A stretch of DNA of 8,681 nt from Peptococcaceae bacterium (GCA_900756555.1 CAAEKP010000111.1:1-8681); one strand, 5' to 3'; shown: positions 1 to 6,273, counted from the first letter of the stretch. Notes: generated by a model not told the origin, from the sequence alone. Numbers and translations: made by a program.

Positions 1-1
1 G

Positions 2-139
2 GCAAAACTGCTCAACGTGGATGAGCAGCAACTGGCCGGTCTGGTTGCCCAGCGTTATGCCGCAGTCAATCCGCGGGCGGATAATCATCGGACAAGGTTT
101 GCCAAGTTTGCCCGCTACAACACGCAGAATCAGCCATAA
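2..139 (+). CDS. C-terminal tail of an unrecognised protein (5' cut by window edge)
   Basis: An open frame runs from the left edge to a TAA at 137-139, giving 45 residues that begin AKLLNVDEQQLAGLVAQRY and end in NTQNQP. The tail is hydrophilic and basic (several Arg and Lys) with no membrane segment and no motif I recognise, so no function is assigned. Support for coding: the frame stays open to the edge, the composition is protein-like, and a long hairpin able to act as a terminator follows about 50 bases after the stop. A minus-strand frame across the same bases is also open, so the strand is likely rather than certain. Confidence 0.5.
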   Translation, partial: AKLLNVDEQQLAGLVAQRYAAVNPRADNHRTRFAKFARYNTQNQP

Positions 140-142
140 ATC

Positions 143-159
143 TATACCTGACGGGTATA
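143..159. repeat. Short inverted repeat just after the left-edge gene
   Basis: TATACC and GGTATA form a perfect 6-base inverted repeat around the 5-base centre TGACG, three bases after the stop of the left-edge gene. No T-run follows, so it is not an ordinary terminator. An alternative pairing of CGGG (152-155) with CCCG (163-166) also exists. The shape loosely resembles operators of CsoR-like repressors, but no gene start lies nearby to be controlled. Confidence 0.3.
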
Positions 160-188
160 AGTCCCGCCACAATACAATAGAGTAAAAA

Positions 189-227
189 CAAGAAGATCAG
201 CGACTGGCTAGGTCACTGCTCTTCTTG
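189..227. terminator. Bidirectional rho-independent terminator between convergent genes
   Basis: Bases 189-204 pair with 212-227 as a 16-base stem with two mismatches and the 7-base loop TGGCTAG. Read on the minus strand, the stem is followed at once by TTTTTACT, a good U-tract for ending the GNAT-transporter transcript. Read on the plus strand, the downstream ATTAAATTTTATTTT is T-rich but less compact. The position between converging genes fits a shared terminator. Confidence 0.75.
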
Positions 228-342
228 CTCATTAAATTTTATTTTGTAATGGTTTCAAGCCTGCTATTACTTACCCTCATTCAATACAATTTTCACAGAA
301 TGAACCATAATACTGTTTTATGCCGCTATAATTTTTGCTTGT

Positions 343-1281
343 TTATTCAGACACGACTGTTTTCTTAGCGCCAGTAAATTCTTTATTAACAATATAGATT
401 CCTGCACAGGCCAGTACCAGCGCCAGCAGACTGCGCACATTAAAGAGAGATTCGCCCAGAAACAGCACAGAACATCCTGCACCAAACACAGGAATCAGGA
501 AGTTATACACGGCAATCCGGCTGGCTGGATTATATTTCAACAGCATGGTCCATCCCGTGAACGCTGCCGCTGACAAAAACGCCATATAAATCAACAACGC
601 CACGCCTTTTCCTGTTACAACACCAAACGCCCCGTGACCCAGCGCTCCCATTAAAATCAGCACCAGACCACCCAATGTCAGCTGATAGCCGGTTACTACC
701 ACGGGGTCTTGTCCCTGACTGACTCTGCGGCTGATGATAGAGCCTAACGCGGAGGATAAGGTGGATAATATGATAAATCCTTCACCGTTCCAGGCAAAAC
801 CGCCGCCTATGCCACTGCCATCCATGGTAATCAGCAGCACGCCGGCAAAGCCAATCACACAGCCCGCAATTTTCTGCACGCTCATCTTATCATCAGGGAA
901 TAAAAAATGCGCAAAAATCACTACAAAAAAGGTAGCCATGGCATACAGAATAGAGCCATTTACACCGGTGGTGTTGGCCAATCCCAGATAAAAGAAAATG
1001 TACTGCCCGGTGGTTTGCACCAGCCCCAATAAAGTGATGCCTTTCCACTGGCCACGCTGCGGAATCACCAGTCGTTTTTGCAGCGCCACACTGACCGCCA
1101 GCGTCATCAAACCCGCCAGAGTAAAGCGCAATCCGGCAAATAACAGCTGCCCGGCGCTGGTATCAATCGCAAACAATTCATAGCCGATTTTTACAGCCGG
1201 ATAAGCCGTGCCCCATAATAAAGTGCACAACAGCGCCACGCCCACAATCACCGGCCCCCGCTGTAAAGGTTTACTTTCCAT
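343..1281 (-). CDS. EamA/DMT-family membrane transporter
   Basis: This is a ten-helix inner-membrane permease of the drug/metabolite transporter superfamily, probably exporting or importing a small metabolite; the substrate cannot be read from sequence. The protein is almost entirely alternating hydrophobic segments with short polar loops, about 312 residues, the usual length for two tandem EamA domains. The first helix carries LLWGTAYPAVKIG, the WG...K signature typical of the first EamA repeat. The second repeat starts near AWNGEGFIILSTLSSALGS and ends in a helix followed by a short charged cytoplasmic tail. A start at 1311 (10 residues longer) is possible, but it overlaps the upstream gene and has no ribosome binding site. 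The ATG at 1281 lies 5 bases after the GNAT stop with a weak GAGG upstream, so I prefer it. It is the last gene of a two-gene unit with the acetyltransferase, and translation is probably coupled. Confidence 0.9.
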   Translation of the reverse strand: MESKPLQRGPVIVGVALLCTLLWGTAYPAVKIGYELFAIDTSAGQLLFAGLRFTLAGLMTLAVSVALQKRLVIPQRGQWKGITLLGLVQTTGQYIFFYLGLANTTGVNGSILYAMATFFVVIFAHFLFPDDKMSVQKIAGCVIGFAGVLLITMDGSGIGGGFAWNGEGFIILSTLSSALGSIISRRVSQGQDPVVVTGYQLTLGGLVLILMGALGHGAFGVVTGKGVALLIYMAFLSAAAFTGWTMLLKYNPASRIAVYNFLIPVFGAGCSVLFLGESLFNVRSLLALVLACAGIYIVNKEFTGAKKTVVSE

Positions 1282-1286
1282 GCTGG

Positions 1287-1877
1287 TCAGGCCTCGCTTT
1301 CCGTCAACCATAACTGCACATTTTCATCGTAAACAGGCTGTGGGAACAGGGTATGATAAATGGCATTCAGTTCACTGCACAATGCAGCGTCGGTACAATC
1401 TTCAGCCACTGGCAGATAGTGCAGCACATAAGGCACCTCAAACAGCACAGAATACACTGTAGTGGGTCGTAATCCATTGCGCTGATAAAACCCTACCCTG
1501 CGGCTACGAATGCGTTTTTCCGCCTCTGAACTGCTTTTAAGCGGGTCTTCTACCTCGGCTAAAATGCCCGCCCGTCCTTGGAATAAATCCGGCAGCAAGG
1601 TTAAAATTACACTGCCGTAGCCATGACTGCGATAAAAACTGCACACAGCAAAATAGTCCAGCAGCATAACCTTGCCCTGCGGCGCGGATGTAAAAAAGGT
1701 GTAGGCCACTAAATCGCCGGATTCTTCAAACCATCCGTAGCATTCATACCGCCCCTGCTTCATCAGATTTTGCAGCACTTCCAGCGGTTTTACCTCCGCT
1801 GGCGGAAAATCGTACTGCATGTGCGCGCGATAAATATCCGCCACATGTTCCGGTGTTAATTTTTGATACGCTAACAT
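1287..1877 (-). CDS. GNAT-family N-acetyltransferase
   Basis: This cytoplasmic protein of 196 residues is predicted to move an acyl group from acetyl-CoA to an amine; its substrate is unknown. The acyl-CoA pyrophosphate-binding loop is visible as YRSHGYGS (R/Q-x-x-G-x-G, about residues 83-88). It is preceded by a strand-like MLLDYFAVCSFY (motif A) and followed by GFYQRNGL (about 129-136), the usual GNAT motif B with its Tyr. Strand AYTFFTS before motif A also fits the fold. The C-terminal 50 residues, rich in acidic and aromatic residues, extend past the core. I chose the ATG at 1877 because AGGAGG sits 8 bases upstream; the ATG at 1898 would add seven residues but has no ribosome binding site, and that AGGAGG would lie inside its own coding sequence. 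The transporter gene follows after 5 bases. Confidence 0.88.
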   Translation of the reverse strand: MLAYQKLTPEHVADIYRAHMQYDFPPAEVKPLEVLQNLMKQGRYECYGWFEESGDLVAYTFFTSAPQGKVMLLDYFAVCSFYRSHGYGSVILTLLPDLFQGRAGILAEVEDPLKSSSEAEKRIRSRRVGFYQRNGLRPTTVYSVLFEVPYVLHYLPVAEDCTDAALCSELNAIYHTLFPQPVYDENVQLWLTESEA

Positions 1878-1885
1878 TTGCAAAT

Positions 1886-1891
1886 CCTCCT
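1886..1891 (-). promoter_or_regulatory. Ribosome binding site fixing the GNAT start
   Basis: A perfect AGGAGG on the minus strand stands 8 bases before the ATG at 1877 and downstream of the longer candidate start at 1898. This decides for the shorter protein. Confidence 0.8.
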
Positions 1892-1954
1892 GATTCATTA
1901 TGTAGTTCTGTTAAAACGTGTTGGTTTTTGTGTCATTTCAGTTGGAACCATAGT

Positions 1955-1978
1955 TGAAGATATGAAGATAGTATCTTC
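1955..1978. repeat. Tandem octamer plus palindrome upstream of the GNAT gene
   Basis: TGAAGATA occurs twice in tandem (1955-1962 and 1963-1970). The second copy forms a perfect 7+1+7 palindrome with TATCTTC at 1972-1978. The element lies about 80-100 bases before the GNAT start, where an operator or promoter would be expected, in the gap between barstar and the acetyltransferase. No convincing -35/-10 pair was found with it, so a regulatory role is an inference. Confidence 0.4.
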
Positions 1979-2047
1979 CCTTTTCTTTGACTTTGTGAGC
2001 GACTGCTAGCCGCCCTACCGTTTAGCCATTATCATTACGCAATTTTC

Positions 2048-2317
2048 TTACAATTCTATTTCTACGGTAATATTTTCGTTGGCTTCTTCTGCTTCCTGCA
2101 ATAATTCCAGCACAGTTTCGCCGTAAGCACCCAACTGCCGCAAAAAACGTTCTCCATGACGGATAGTAATTTTCATTGGCGCTGTCTGCTCTGTCAGAAC
2201 ATCCCACAGAGCGTCCAAATTTTCACCGTAATAACCCGGCAACTCCAACTGTCGTGCAATTGTTTCATGCAGCTCTTTCTGTTTATTTAACTGACTGCCA
2301 TCTATGATTACTTCCAT
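2048..2317 (-). CDS. Barstar-family ribonuclease inhibitor
   Basis: A small acidic cytoplasmic protein (89 residues, the family's usual length) expected to bind and block the active site of the barnase encoded just upstream. It aligns with Bacillus barstar without gaps over the first 42 residues. The signature YYGENLDALWDVLT (29-42) keeps the known interface residues Tyr29, Asp35, Trp38 and Asp39 at the same numbers. A later Glu (75 here) corresponds to barstar Glu76 with a one-residue shift. The rest predicts the expected helix-rich sandwich, ending in a strand NITVEIEL. The ATG follows GAGAGG by 5 bases. It starts 40 bases after the ribonuclease stop on the same strand, so the two are probably one transcript. 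No cysteine is present, whereas Bacillus barstar has two. Confidence 0.93.
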   Translation of the reverse strand: MEVIIDGSQLNKQKELHETIARQLELPGYYGENLDALWDVLTEQTAPMKITIRHGERFLRQLGAYGETVLELLQEAEEANENITVEIEL

Positions 2318-2357
2318 GGTATCCTCTCACTTTCCTCTGCCACTTCAAACGTACTCA

Positions 2358-2831
2358 TTAATATAACTGCTCAAAGCTCTTGTAATGGTCATCGCTGTAA
2401 AAAATCAGACCGTCATTGGAATACACAATGCGCTCGCCGTTGCGATAACCGCCGGTGTAGTTCACATCGCATTCATAATATTTGCGCTTATCCGCTTTGG
2501 GCAGCAACCCTTCCCGATTGCCAAAATAATCGCCGCCGATACTCATACCCGGCGCTACCTCATCTAAATTGCCTTTCTGGTTATCCCAGCCCAAGGCCTG
2601 CGCCTCTTTCTTGGTGATAAAATTATCCGGCAAATGACCATACTCATGCAGATAATCAGCTACCTCCTGCGGCGCAGTGTAGGCGCCATCCTCCGCTAAT
2701 GTGACAGCCTCTGACGATGCCTCGCTGTCCTGCGGCATGTCACTGGCTGTGCAGCCTGTCACCAGCAGCCCCACCATCAGCAGTGCCAACAGCATCAACT
2801 GTAAATGTTTGTTCTGAAACAATTTTTTCAA
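2358..2831 (-). CDS. Lipoprotein barnase-type ribonuclease (guanyl-preferring RNase, N1/T1 fold)
   Basis: A secreted, lipid-anchored endoribonuclease of 157 residues. The start is a TTG at 2829-2831, with GAGGAG 8 bases upstream. A GTG at 2838-2840 would place that same motif directly against the start codon, so the TTG is preferred; it also gives a classic signal peptide beginning MKKLFQ. A hydrophobic core of about 15 residues ends in the lipobox LVTGC, with Cys27 as the predicted lipidated residue. A 25-residue Ser/Glu/Asp-rich linker follows, then a complete barnase domain from about 54 to 157. Barnase Lys27, Arg59, Glu73 (general base), Arg83, Arg87 and His102 (general acid) all appear at a constant offset of 47: Lys74, Arg106, Glu120, Arg130, Arg134 and His149. 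There is no indel between these sites, and motifs such as ITKKEAQALGW and APGMSIGGDYF are near-identical to barnase. All known catalytic residues are present, so it should be active. Its own sigma-70 promoter lies upstream and barstar follows. Confidence 0.93.
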   Translation of the reverse strand: MKKLFQNKHLQLMLLALLMVGLLVTGCTASDMPQDSEASSEAVTLAEDGAYTAPQEVADYLHEYGHLPDNFITKKEAQALGWDNQKGNLDEVAPGMSIGGDYFGNREGLLPKADKRKYYECDVNYTGGYRNGERIVYSNDGLIFYSDDHYKSFEQLY

Positions 2832-2839
2832 ACTTTCCA

Positions 2840-2845
2840 CTCCTC
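2840..2845 (-). promoter_or_regulatory. Ribosome binding site fixing a TTG start for the ribonuclease
   Basis: GAGGAG on the minus strand is 8 bases from the TTG at 2829-2831 but touches the alternative in-frame GTG at 2838-2840. A ribosome bound here would initiate at TTG, which also removes three residues ahead of a standard MKKL signal-peptide start. Confidence 0.7.
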
Positions 2846-2866
2846 GTCTATTTTGTAATTGCCCTT

Positions 2867-2895
2867 ATTATAGCCGTTCCATCTTACCTCGTCAA
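2867..2895 (-). promoter_or_regulatory. Sigma-70 promoter of the barnase-barstar operon
   Basis: On the minus strand TTGACG (plus 2890-2895) and a perfect TATAAT (plus 2867-2872) are separated by exactly 17 bases. This is one mismatch from the full consensus. Transcription would begin about 20-25 bases before the ribosome binding site. It lies downstream of the hairpin that closes the sigma-factor unit, so the toxin-inhibitor pair has its own housekeeping-type promoter. Confidence 0.85.
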
Positions 2896-2944
2896 ATGGA
2901 GCCGCCAAACAAATCTGCAACCCAACAGATGGTCAAACTGCACA

Positions 2945-2992
2945 AAACAGGACTGCTACACCGATTGCAGCATCGGCACAGCAGTCCTGTTT
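2945..2992. terminator. Strong hairpin, probable terminator of the sigma/anti-sigma unit
   Basis: Bases 2945-2957 pair perfectly with 2980-2992 (13 base pairs, including AAACAGGACTGCT). An inner CCGAT/ATCGG stem carries the loop TGCAGC and is separated by a 3x3 internal loop. On the minus strand the stem ends in TTT and runs into TTTTG; on the plus strand it ends TTTAATTTG. The U-tract is modest, but the stem is strong and sits between the anti-sigma stop and the ribonuclease promoter. Confidence 0.65.
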
Positions 2993-3022
2993 AATTTGTA
3001 TAAATATTTCCCGGTAAATAAG

Positions 3023-3053
3023 TGCCTAAAAATGTTAGTGTGAAACATTGGCA
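3023..3053 (-). terminator. Weaker hairpin just after the anti-sigma gene
   Basis: AATGTT (3031-3036) pairs with AACATT (3044-3049) around a 7-base loop. TGCC (3023-3026) can pair with GGCA (3050-3053), leaving TAAA bulged. On the minus strand the inner stem is followed by TTTTTAGG. It lies about 30 bases after the anti-sigma stop and could be a first, weak terminator or an RNA 3'-end stabiliser ahead of the stronger hairpin. Confidence 0.35.
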
Positions 3054-3082
3054 AATTTGTAGTTAGATACTTCTCAATCGCA

Positions 3083-3790
3083 TTATACCAATAGATTAGT
3101 CAGCAAAAGTTCTACCTCATCTAAAGAATAGCCCGTTGTTTCAATATCATAATTGGCTCCCTGATAGACACACTGTACGATGTAGCAATCCTGATAGCCA
3201 TATACCGTCAGCGTTGTTCTATTGACCTCAGACAGTTGCGGTGCAGCACAGTCAATCAAATAGTCACGCAACGGCGGCTCCTCCTTACAAATGGCAATGG
3301 TAAGGTTTTGATCCGGTGCCGCCTGATAGCTCAGCACAAAATCATGCAGCGCGTACTGTTTCTCTGGTTCATTTGCGCCGACTTTTGGCGCAGCTAACGA
3401 ATAAAACTGATAGCGCCCTGTAAATTTTTCTGGAATTCTGCCGATAAAATCAAGATATTCGATACCTGTCACACTGGCGAATTCTGCCGTTACGTTATTC
3501 CATGCCTGCTCGGTCAATTTTCCACTATATGATGTCTGCTGCACATCCAAATCCATCTGCACCTCCGCAATTTCAATCTCATTTACCAGCAAAGCTCCGT
3601 CAGACGCATTAAAATGTTGCACAGCCAGCACGCCAGTTGCTACCAACGCTACGGCCAGACAAGCCGCAATTACGCTTTGTCGCTTGCGCCCCAATCCTTT
3701 GCGCTGCGTTTTTATTGTTTCCTCACTGTATTCCGCCAAATAACGGTCATCCAACTCATTTATCTGTTCCAGCAATTCTTCTGTTTTCAT
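3083..3790 (-). CDS. Probable membrane-anchored anti-sigma factor
   Basis: A 235-residue single-pass membrane protein expected to hold the ECF sigma factor inactive at the membrane until a signal is sensed outside. The first 37 residues are charged (MKTEELLEQINELDDRYL..., then a basic QRKGLGRKRQ). One hydrophobic helix follows at about 39-58 (VIAACLAVALVATGVLAV). About 175 residues then face the outside. The C-terminal stretch around LTVYGYQDCYIVQCVYQG and DIETTGYSLDEVELLL resembles the DUF4367-type outer domains found in Bacillota anti-sigma proteins; this is recognition by eye only. Four outer cysteines are present, which could form disulfides. Its ATG overlaps the sigma stop (ATGA), and GAGAGG lies 9 bases upstream, so the two proteins are probably made in a fixed ratio. 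Function rests on topology and gene order; no zinc-type anti-sigma motif (HxxxCxxC) is seen. Confidence 0.75.
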   Translation of the reverse strand: MKTEELLEQINELDDRYLAEYSEETIKTQRKGLGRKRQSVIAACLAVALVATGVLAVQHFNASDGALLVNEIEIAEVQMDLDVQQTSYSGKLTEQAWNNVTAEFASVTGIEYLDFIGRIPEKFTGRYQFYSLAAPKVGANEPEKQYALHDFVLSYQAAPDQNLTIAICKEEPPLRDYLIDCAAPQLSEVNRTTLTVYGYQDCYIVQCVYQGANYDIETTGYSLDEVELLLTNLLV

Positions 3791-4347
3791 AGCGTGTATC
3801 CTCTCTCATTCAAGTATTGTTTCAACTCTTTACGCAGTCTGCTCAATATAACCGCTGCATTGTTCTCTGTAATGCCTGCCTTATTTGCAATGGTCGCTAA
3901 CGAATCCAGATACCAATAACGACCCACAAACAATTTGCGCTTCTGCGGCGACAACTCGCTCAAAAATTGATTCAAGTCTGCCTGTAATTGCCTTGTCACC
4001 ACCTTATCTTCTAAATTCTCCGCACCCGACACACACTCCGCTAATTCTTCCAATACCAATGTCATCTGACTGCCGCCTCGCTTTGCAGTATTACCTCGTT
4101 TATAACGATTCAAAGCCAGATTGCGTGTTATTTTCCCCACAAATGATTTCAGAAGCCTTGGGTGTTGCGGCGGTATATTGTCCCACGCCGCCAGATACAT
4201 ATCATTCACACATTCCTCTGCATCCTCACCATTACCTAGAATATTCGCCGCAATACATGTACAGTAGCGCCCGTATTTTTGTGACGTTGCCGCAATGGCA
4301 CATTCCTGCCGTGCTAGAAAACACTGCACAATTTCCTCATCTGTCAT
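3787..4347 (-). CDS. ECF-family RNA polymerase sigma factor
   Basis: A 186-residue cytoplasmic protein of sigma-70 ECF type, which would direct RNA polymerase to a small stress or envelope regulon. Region 2 is seen as KYGRYCTCIAANILGN, then DAEECVNDMYLAAWDNIPP (about residues 24-62), including the polymerase-binding D-A-E-E and the W of region 2.3/2.4. Then come SFVGKITRNLALNRYKR and a variable acidic linker. Region 4 is LSPQKRKLFVGRYWYLDSLATIANKAGITENNAAVILSRLRKELK split over about 133-178, with a clear helix-turn-helix. Length is normal for the family. I chose ATG 4347 because AGAGGTG lies 6 bases upstream; the GTG at 4356 falls inside that binding site. Several cysteines in region 2 seem to be typical of this clostridial subgroup. 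It overlaps its membrane partner by 4 bases. Confidence 0.9.
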   Translation of the reverse strand: MTDEEIVQCFLARQECAIAATSQKYGRYCTCIAANILGNGEDAEECVNDMYLAAWDNIPPQHPRLLKSFVGKITRNLALNRYKRGNTAKRGGSQMTLVLEELAECVSGAENLEDKVVTRQLQADLNQFLSELSPQKRKLFVGRYWYLDSLATIANKAGITENNAAVILSRLRKELKQYLNERGYTL

Positions 4348-4351
4348 CTTT

Positions 4352-4360
4352 ATCACCTCT
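4352..4360 (-). promoter_or_regulatory. Ribosome binding site fixing the sigma-factor start
   Basis: AGAGGTGAT on the minus strand matches the 16S anti-Shine-Dalgarno complement well and stands 6 bases (from AGAGGTG) before ATG 4347. The upstream in-frame GTG at 4354-4356 is part of this element and so is an unlikely start. Confidence 0.75.
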
Positions 4361-4369
4361 GTTTCACTA

Positions 4370-4400
4370 CTATAGACAACTTTTCAGCACGAATCTTACA
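4370..4400 (-). promoter_or_regulatory. Possible ECF-type promoter, perhaps self-regulated
   Basis: On the minus strand TGTAAG (plus 4395-4400) and GTCTATAG (plus 4370-4377) are 17 bases apart. This resembles the bipartite pattern of ECF promoters (-35 with an AA core, -10 with CGTC or GTC). It lies just before the sigma-factor ribosome binding site, where an autoregulated promoter would be expected. The TATAGT inside it could instead be a sigma-70 -10 box, but no good TTGACA partner is visible at 16-18 bases. Confidence 0.4.
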
Positions 4401-4430
4401 GCTTTTTCAGAAAAAAATTTATTTAAACAT

Positions 4431-4466
4431 AAAAATACCGCACCCTCACAGGGATGCGGTATTTTT
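4431..4466. terminator. Rho-independent terminator of the hydrogenase operon
   Basis: Bases 4431-4442 pair perfectly with 4455-4466 (12 base pairs, core TACCGCA/TGCGGTA). CCCT/AGGG extends the stem inside, with one bulged A and the loop CAC. On the minus strand the GC-rich stem runs into TTTTTATG, and on the plus strand into TTTTTTA. It lies 33 bases after the hydA stop and just before the promoter region of the sigma factor, insulating the two. Confidence 0.88.
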
Positions 4467-4498
4467 TATCAGGCACAGGATTGACCTGAATGATTCAA

Positions 4499-6265
4499 TT
4501 AGTCTTCACATTTCACATTATATCTTTTGCGTGGGGTATAATGTGTGTGCAGTAATTCATGGGATTTGTGACCCAGAGGTTCACCCAGGAAGTTTTCATA
4601 CACAGCTGTGATGAATGGGTTTTCGTGCGATTTACGAATTGGCAGATGTTCGTCATCGTTGTACAGGCCTTTTGCACGCATTGCACGATAATCTTCTGGC
4701 AGTTTGGTTCTGGTCTGTGCGTCAACGATTGGTGTACCACCACCGCCTACGCAGCCGTTTGGACATGCCATGATTTCAATGAAGGTGTAATCTGCTGTAC
4801 CAGCTTTCACCTGTTCCATAATTTCTTTTGCACGAGCCAGTGTGTTGGCGATTGCCACTTTTACTGGTGTACCATCTAAATCAATAGTAGCTTCTTTGAT
4901 TTCGCCCATGGTACCGCGAACGTCGGTCAGTTCCAGACGTGGCAGTGTTTTGCCGGTCACTACTTCATATACAGTACGCAGAGCAGCTTCCATAACGCCG
5001 CCTGTGGTACCAAAGATGGTAGCTGCACCAGTACCTAAGCCCATTGGAGCATCGCATTCTTCGTCTGGCAGATTTACAAAATCAATACCAGCCTGTTTAA
5101 TCATGCGAGCAACTTCACGAACAGTGATAACCGCATCTACATCTCTGTAGCCGCTGTCACACAGTTCTGGACGTGCTGCTTCATATTTTTTAGCAGTACA
5201 TGGCATTACAGATACGCTGTAAATGCTGGCTGGATCAATGCCATCTGTCTGTGGATAGTAGGTTTTAACCATAGCACCGAACATAGCCTGTGGAGATTTT
5301 GCTGTGGACAGGTGACCCAGCTGTTCTGGATAATGGTTTTCGCAATATTTTACCCAACCTGGAGAACAGGAGGTAATCATTGGCAGTGTGCCGCCATTCT
5401 GCAGACGGTCTAACAGTTCGTTACCTTCTTCCATGATGGTTAAGTCAGCGGACCAGTTGGTATCAAATACTTTGTTGAAGCCCATTCTTCTCAGTGCTGC
5501 AACCAGTTTGCCGGTGGAGATGGTGCCGTATGGCAGGCCAAATTCTTCACTGATAGCAATACGAACTGCTGGAGAGAACTGAACAACAACGTGTTTGTTT
5601 TCGTCAGCCAGTGCATCCCATACTTTCTGAGTGTCATCTTTTTCAGCCAGTGCGCCGGTTGGACATACATTGATACACTGACCGCACAGGGTGCAGTTGA
5701 TTTCATCCAGTGCGTGACCGAACGCCGGCCCTACAATGCTGTTAAAGCCACGGCCGATGCCGCCCAGAATATTTACGCCCTGTACATTTTTACAAACTGC
5801 TTCGCAACGACGGCAGTATACACATTTGTTTGGATCACGCACGATTGCTACGCTGCGGTCATCCACTGGGAATGTGCTCTGTTCGCCGGTGAAACGGATT
5901 TTACGAATACCCATCTGATGAGCCAGATTCTGCAATTCGCAGTTACCACTGCGCACGCAGTTCAGGCAGTCAGCCGGATGGTTGGATAACAGCAGTTCTA
6001 CTACGCCTTTTCTTGCTTCCCGAACTTTTGCTGTGTTGGTATATACTTCAAGACCTTCGCGAACTGGATATACGCAGGAAGGCTGTAATGCTTTCGCACC
6101 TTTTACTTCTACCAGACATACACGGCAGGCGCCGATCTGGTTAATATCTTTTAAATAACATAATGTTGGAATATTGATGCCCGCTTTCTGTGCGGCCTGC
6201 AGTACGGTAGAGCCTGCTTCAACCTGCACGGAAACGCCATCGATCATAACATTTACCATTTCCAC
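4499..6265 (-). CDS. hydA: [FeFe] hydrogenase catalytic subunit of an NAD(P)-linked complex (HydA/HndD type)
   Basis: This subunit reduces protons to H2 or oxidises H2, taking electrons through a chain of iron-sulfur clusters from the HydB/HydC diaphorase in a soluble complex. Numbering is from GTG 6265 (588 residues). An N-terminal [2Fe-2S] domain has Cys36, 47, 50 and 64. A His-Cys3 [4Fe-4S] site has His96, Cys100, 103 and 109. Two ferredoxin clusters have Cys148/151/154/158 and Cys191/194/197/201. The H-cluster domain has L1 TSCSPGW (298-304), L2 MPCTAKKYE (Cys356) and L3 EIMACPNGCVGGGGTP (Cys501, Cys505). A fused small-subunit-like tail (about 535-585) follows. In L1 the residue before Pro, the usual cluster ligand, is Ser301. 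The extra C-terminal [2Fe-2S] domain known from Thermotoga HydA is absent, so the layout is HndD-like. GTG 6265 is 8 bases from AAGGGG; ATG 6259 is possible and GTG 6274 overlaps that site. The HydB stop lies 17 bases upstream. Confidence 0.95.
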   Translation of the reverse strand: MEMVNVMIDGVSVQVEAGSTVLQAAQKAGINIPTLCYLKDINQIGACRVCLVEVKGAKALQPSCVYPVREGLEVYTNTAKVREARKGVVELLLSNHPADCLNCVRSGNCELQNLAHQMGIRKIRFTGEQSTFPVDDRSVAIVRDPNKCVYCRRCEAVCKNVQGVNILGGIGRGFNSIVGPAFGHALDEINCTLCGQCINVCPTGALAEKDDTQKVWDALADENKHVVVQFSPAVRIAISEEFGLPYGTISTGKLVAALRRMGFNKVFDTNWSADLTIMEEGNELLDRLQNGGTLPMITSCSPGWVKYCENHYPEQLGHLSTAKSPQAMFGAMVKTYYPQTDGIDPASIYSVSVMPCTAKKYEAARPELCDSGYRDVDAVITVREVARMIKQAGIDFVNLPDEECDAPMGLGTGAATIFGTTGGVMEAALRTVYEVVTGKTLPRLELTDVRGTMGEIKEATIDLDGTPVKVAIANTLARAKEIMEQVKAGTADYTFIEIMACPNGCVGGGGTPIVDAQTRTKLPEDYRAMRAKGLYNDDEHLPIRKSHENPFITAVYENFLGEPLGHKSHELLHTHYTPRKRYNVKCED

Positions 6266-6273
6266 AAAAATCA

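Noticed and set aside
300..356. A short plus-strand frame starting at an ATG near 300
   Set aside because: There is no ribosome binding site, it is under 20 codons, and it runs into the converging transporter gene.
2022..2207. A 61-codon minus-strand frame overlapping barstar
   Set aside because: It overlaps a clear barstar in another frame, has no ribosome binding site of note, and its composition is not protein-like.
2358..4356. The idea that the ECF sigma factor directly controls the neighbouring barnase-barstar pair
   Set aside because: A strong hairpin separates the units, and the ribonuclease has its own near-perfect sigma-70 promoter. Adjacency alone does not support control.
3885..4484. 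A 199-codon plus-strand open frame opposite the sigma-factor gene
   Set aside because: It lies antisense to a clearly recognised ECF sigma factor, has low-complexity Ser/Pro/Tyr composition, and crosses the terminator hairpin. It is a shadow frame.
4469..4489. TCAGG/CCTGA 5-base inverted repeat just after hydA
   Set aside because: The stem is short, the loop is 11 bases and there is no T-run. The strong terminator next to it explains transcript ending.
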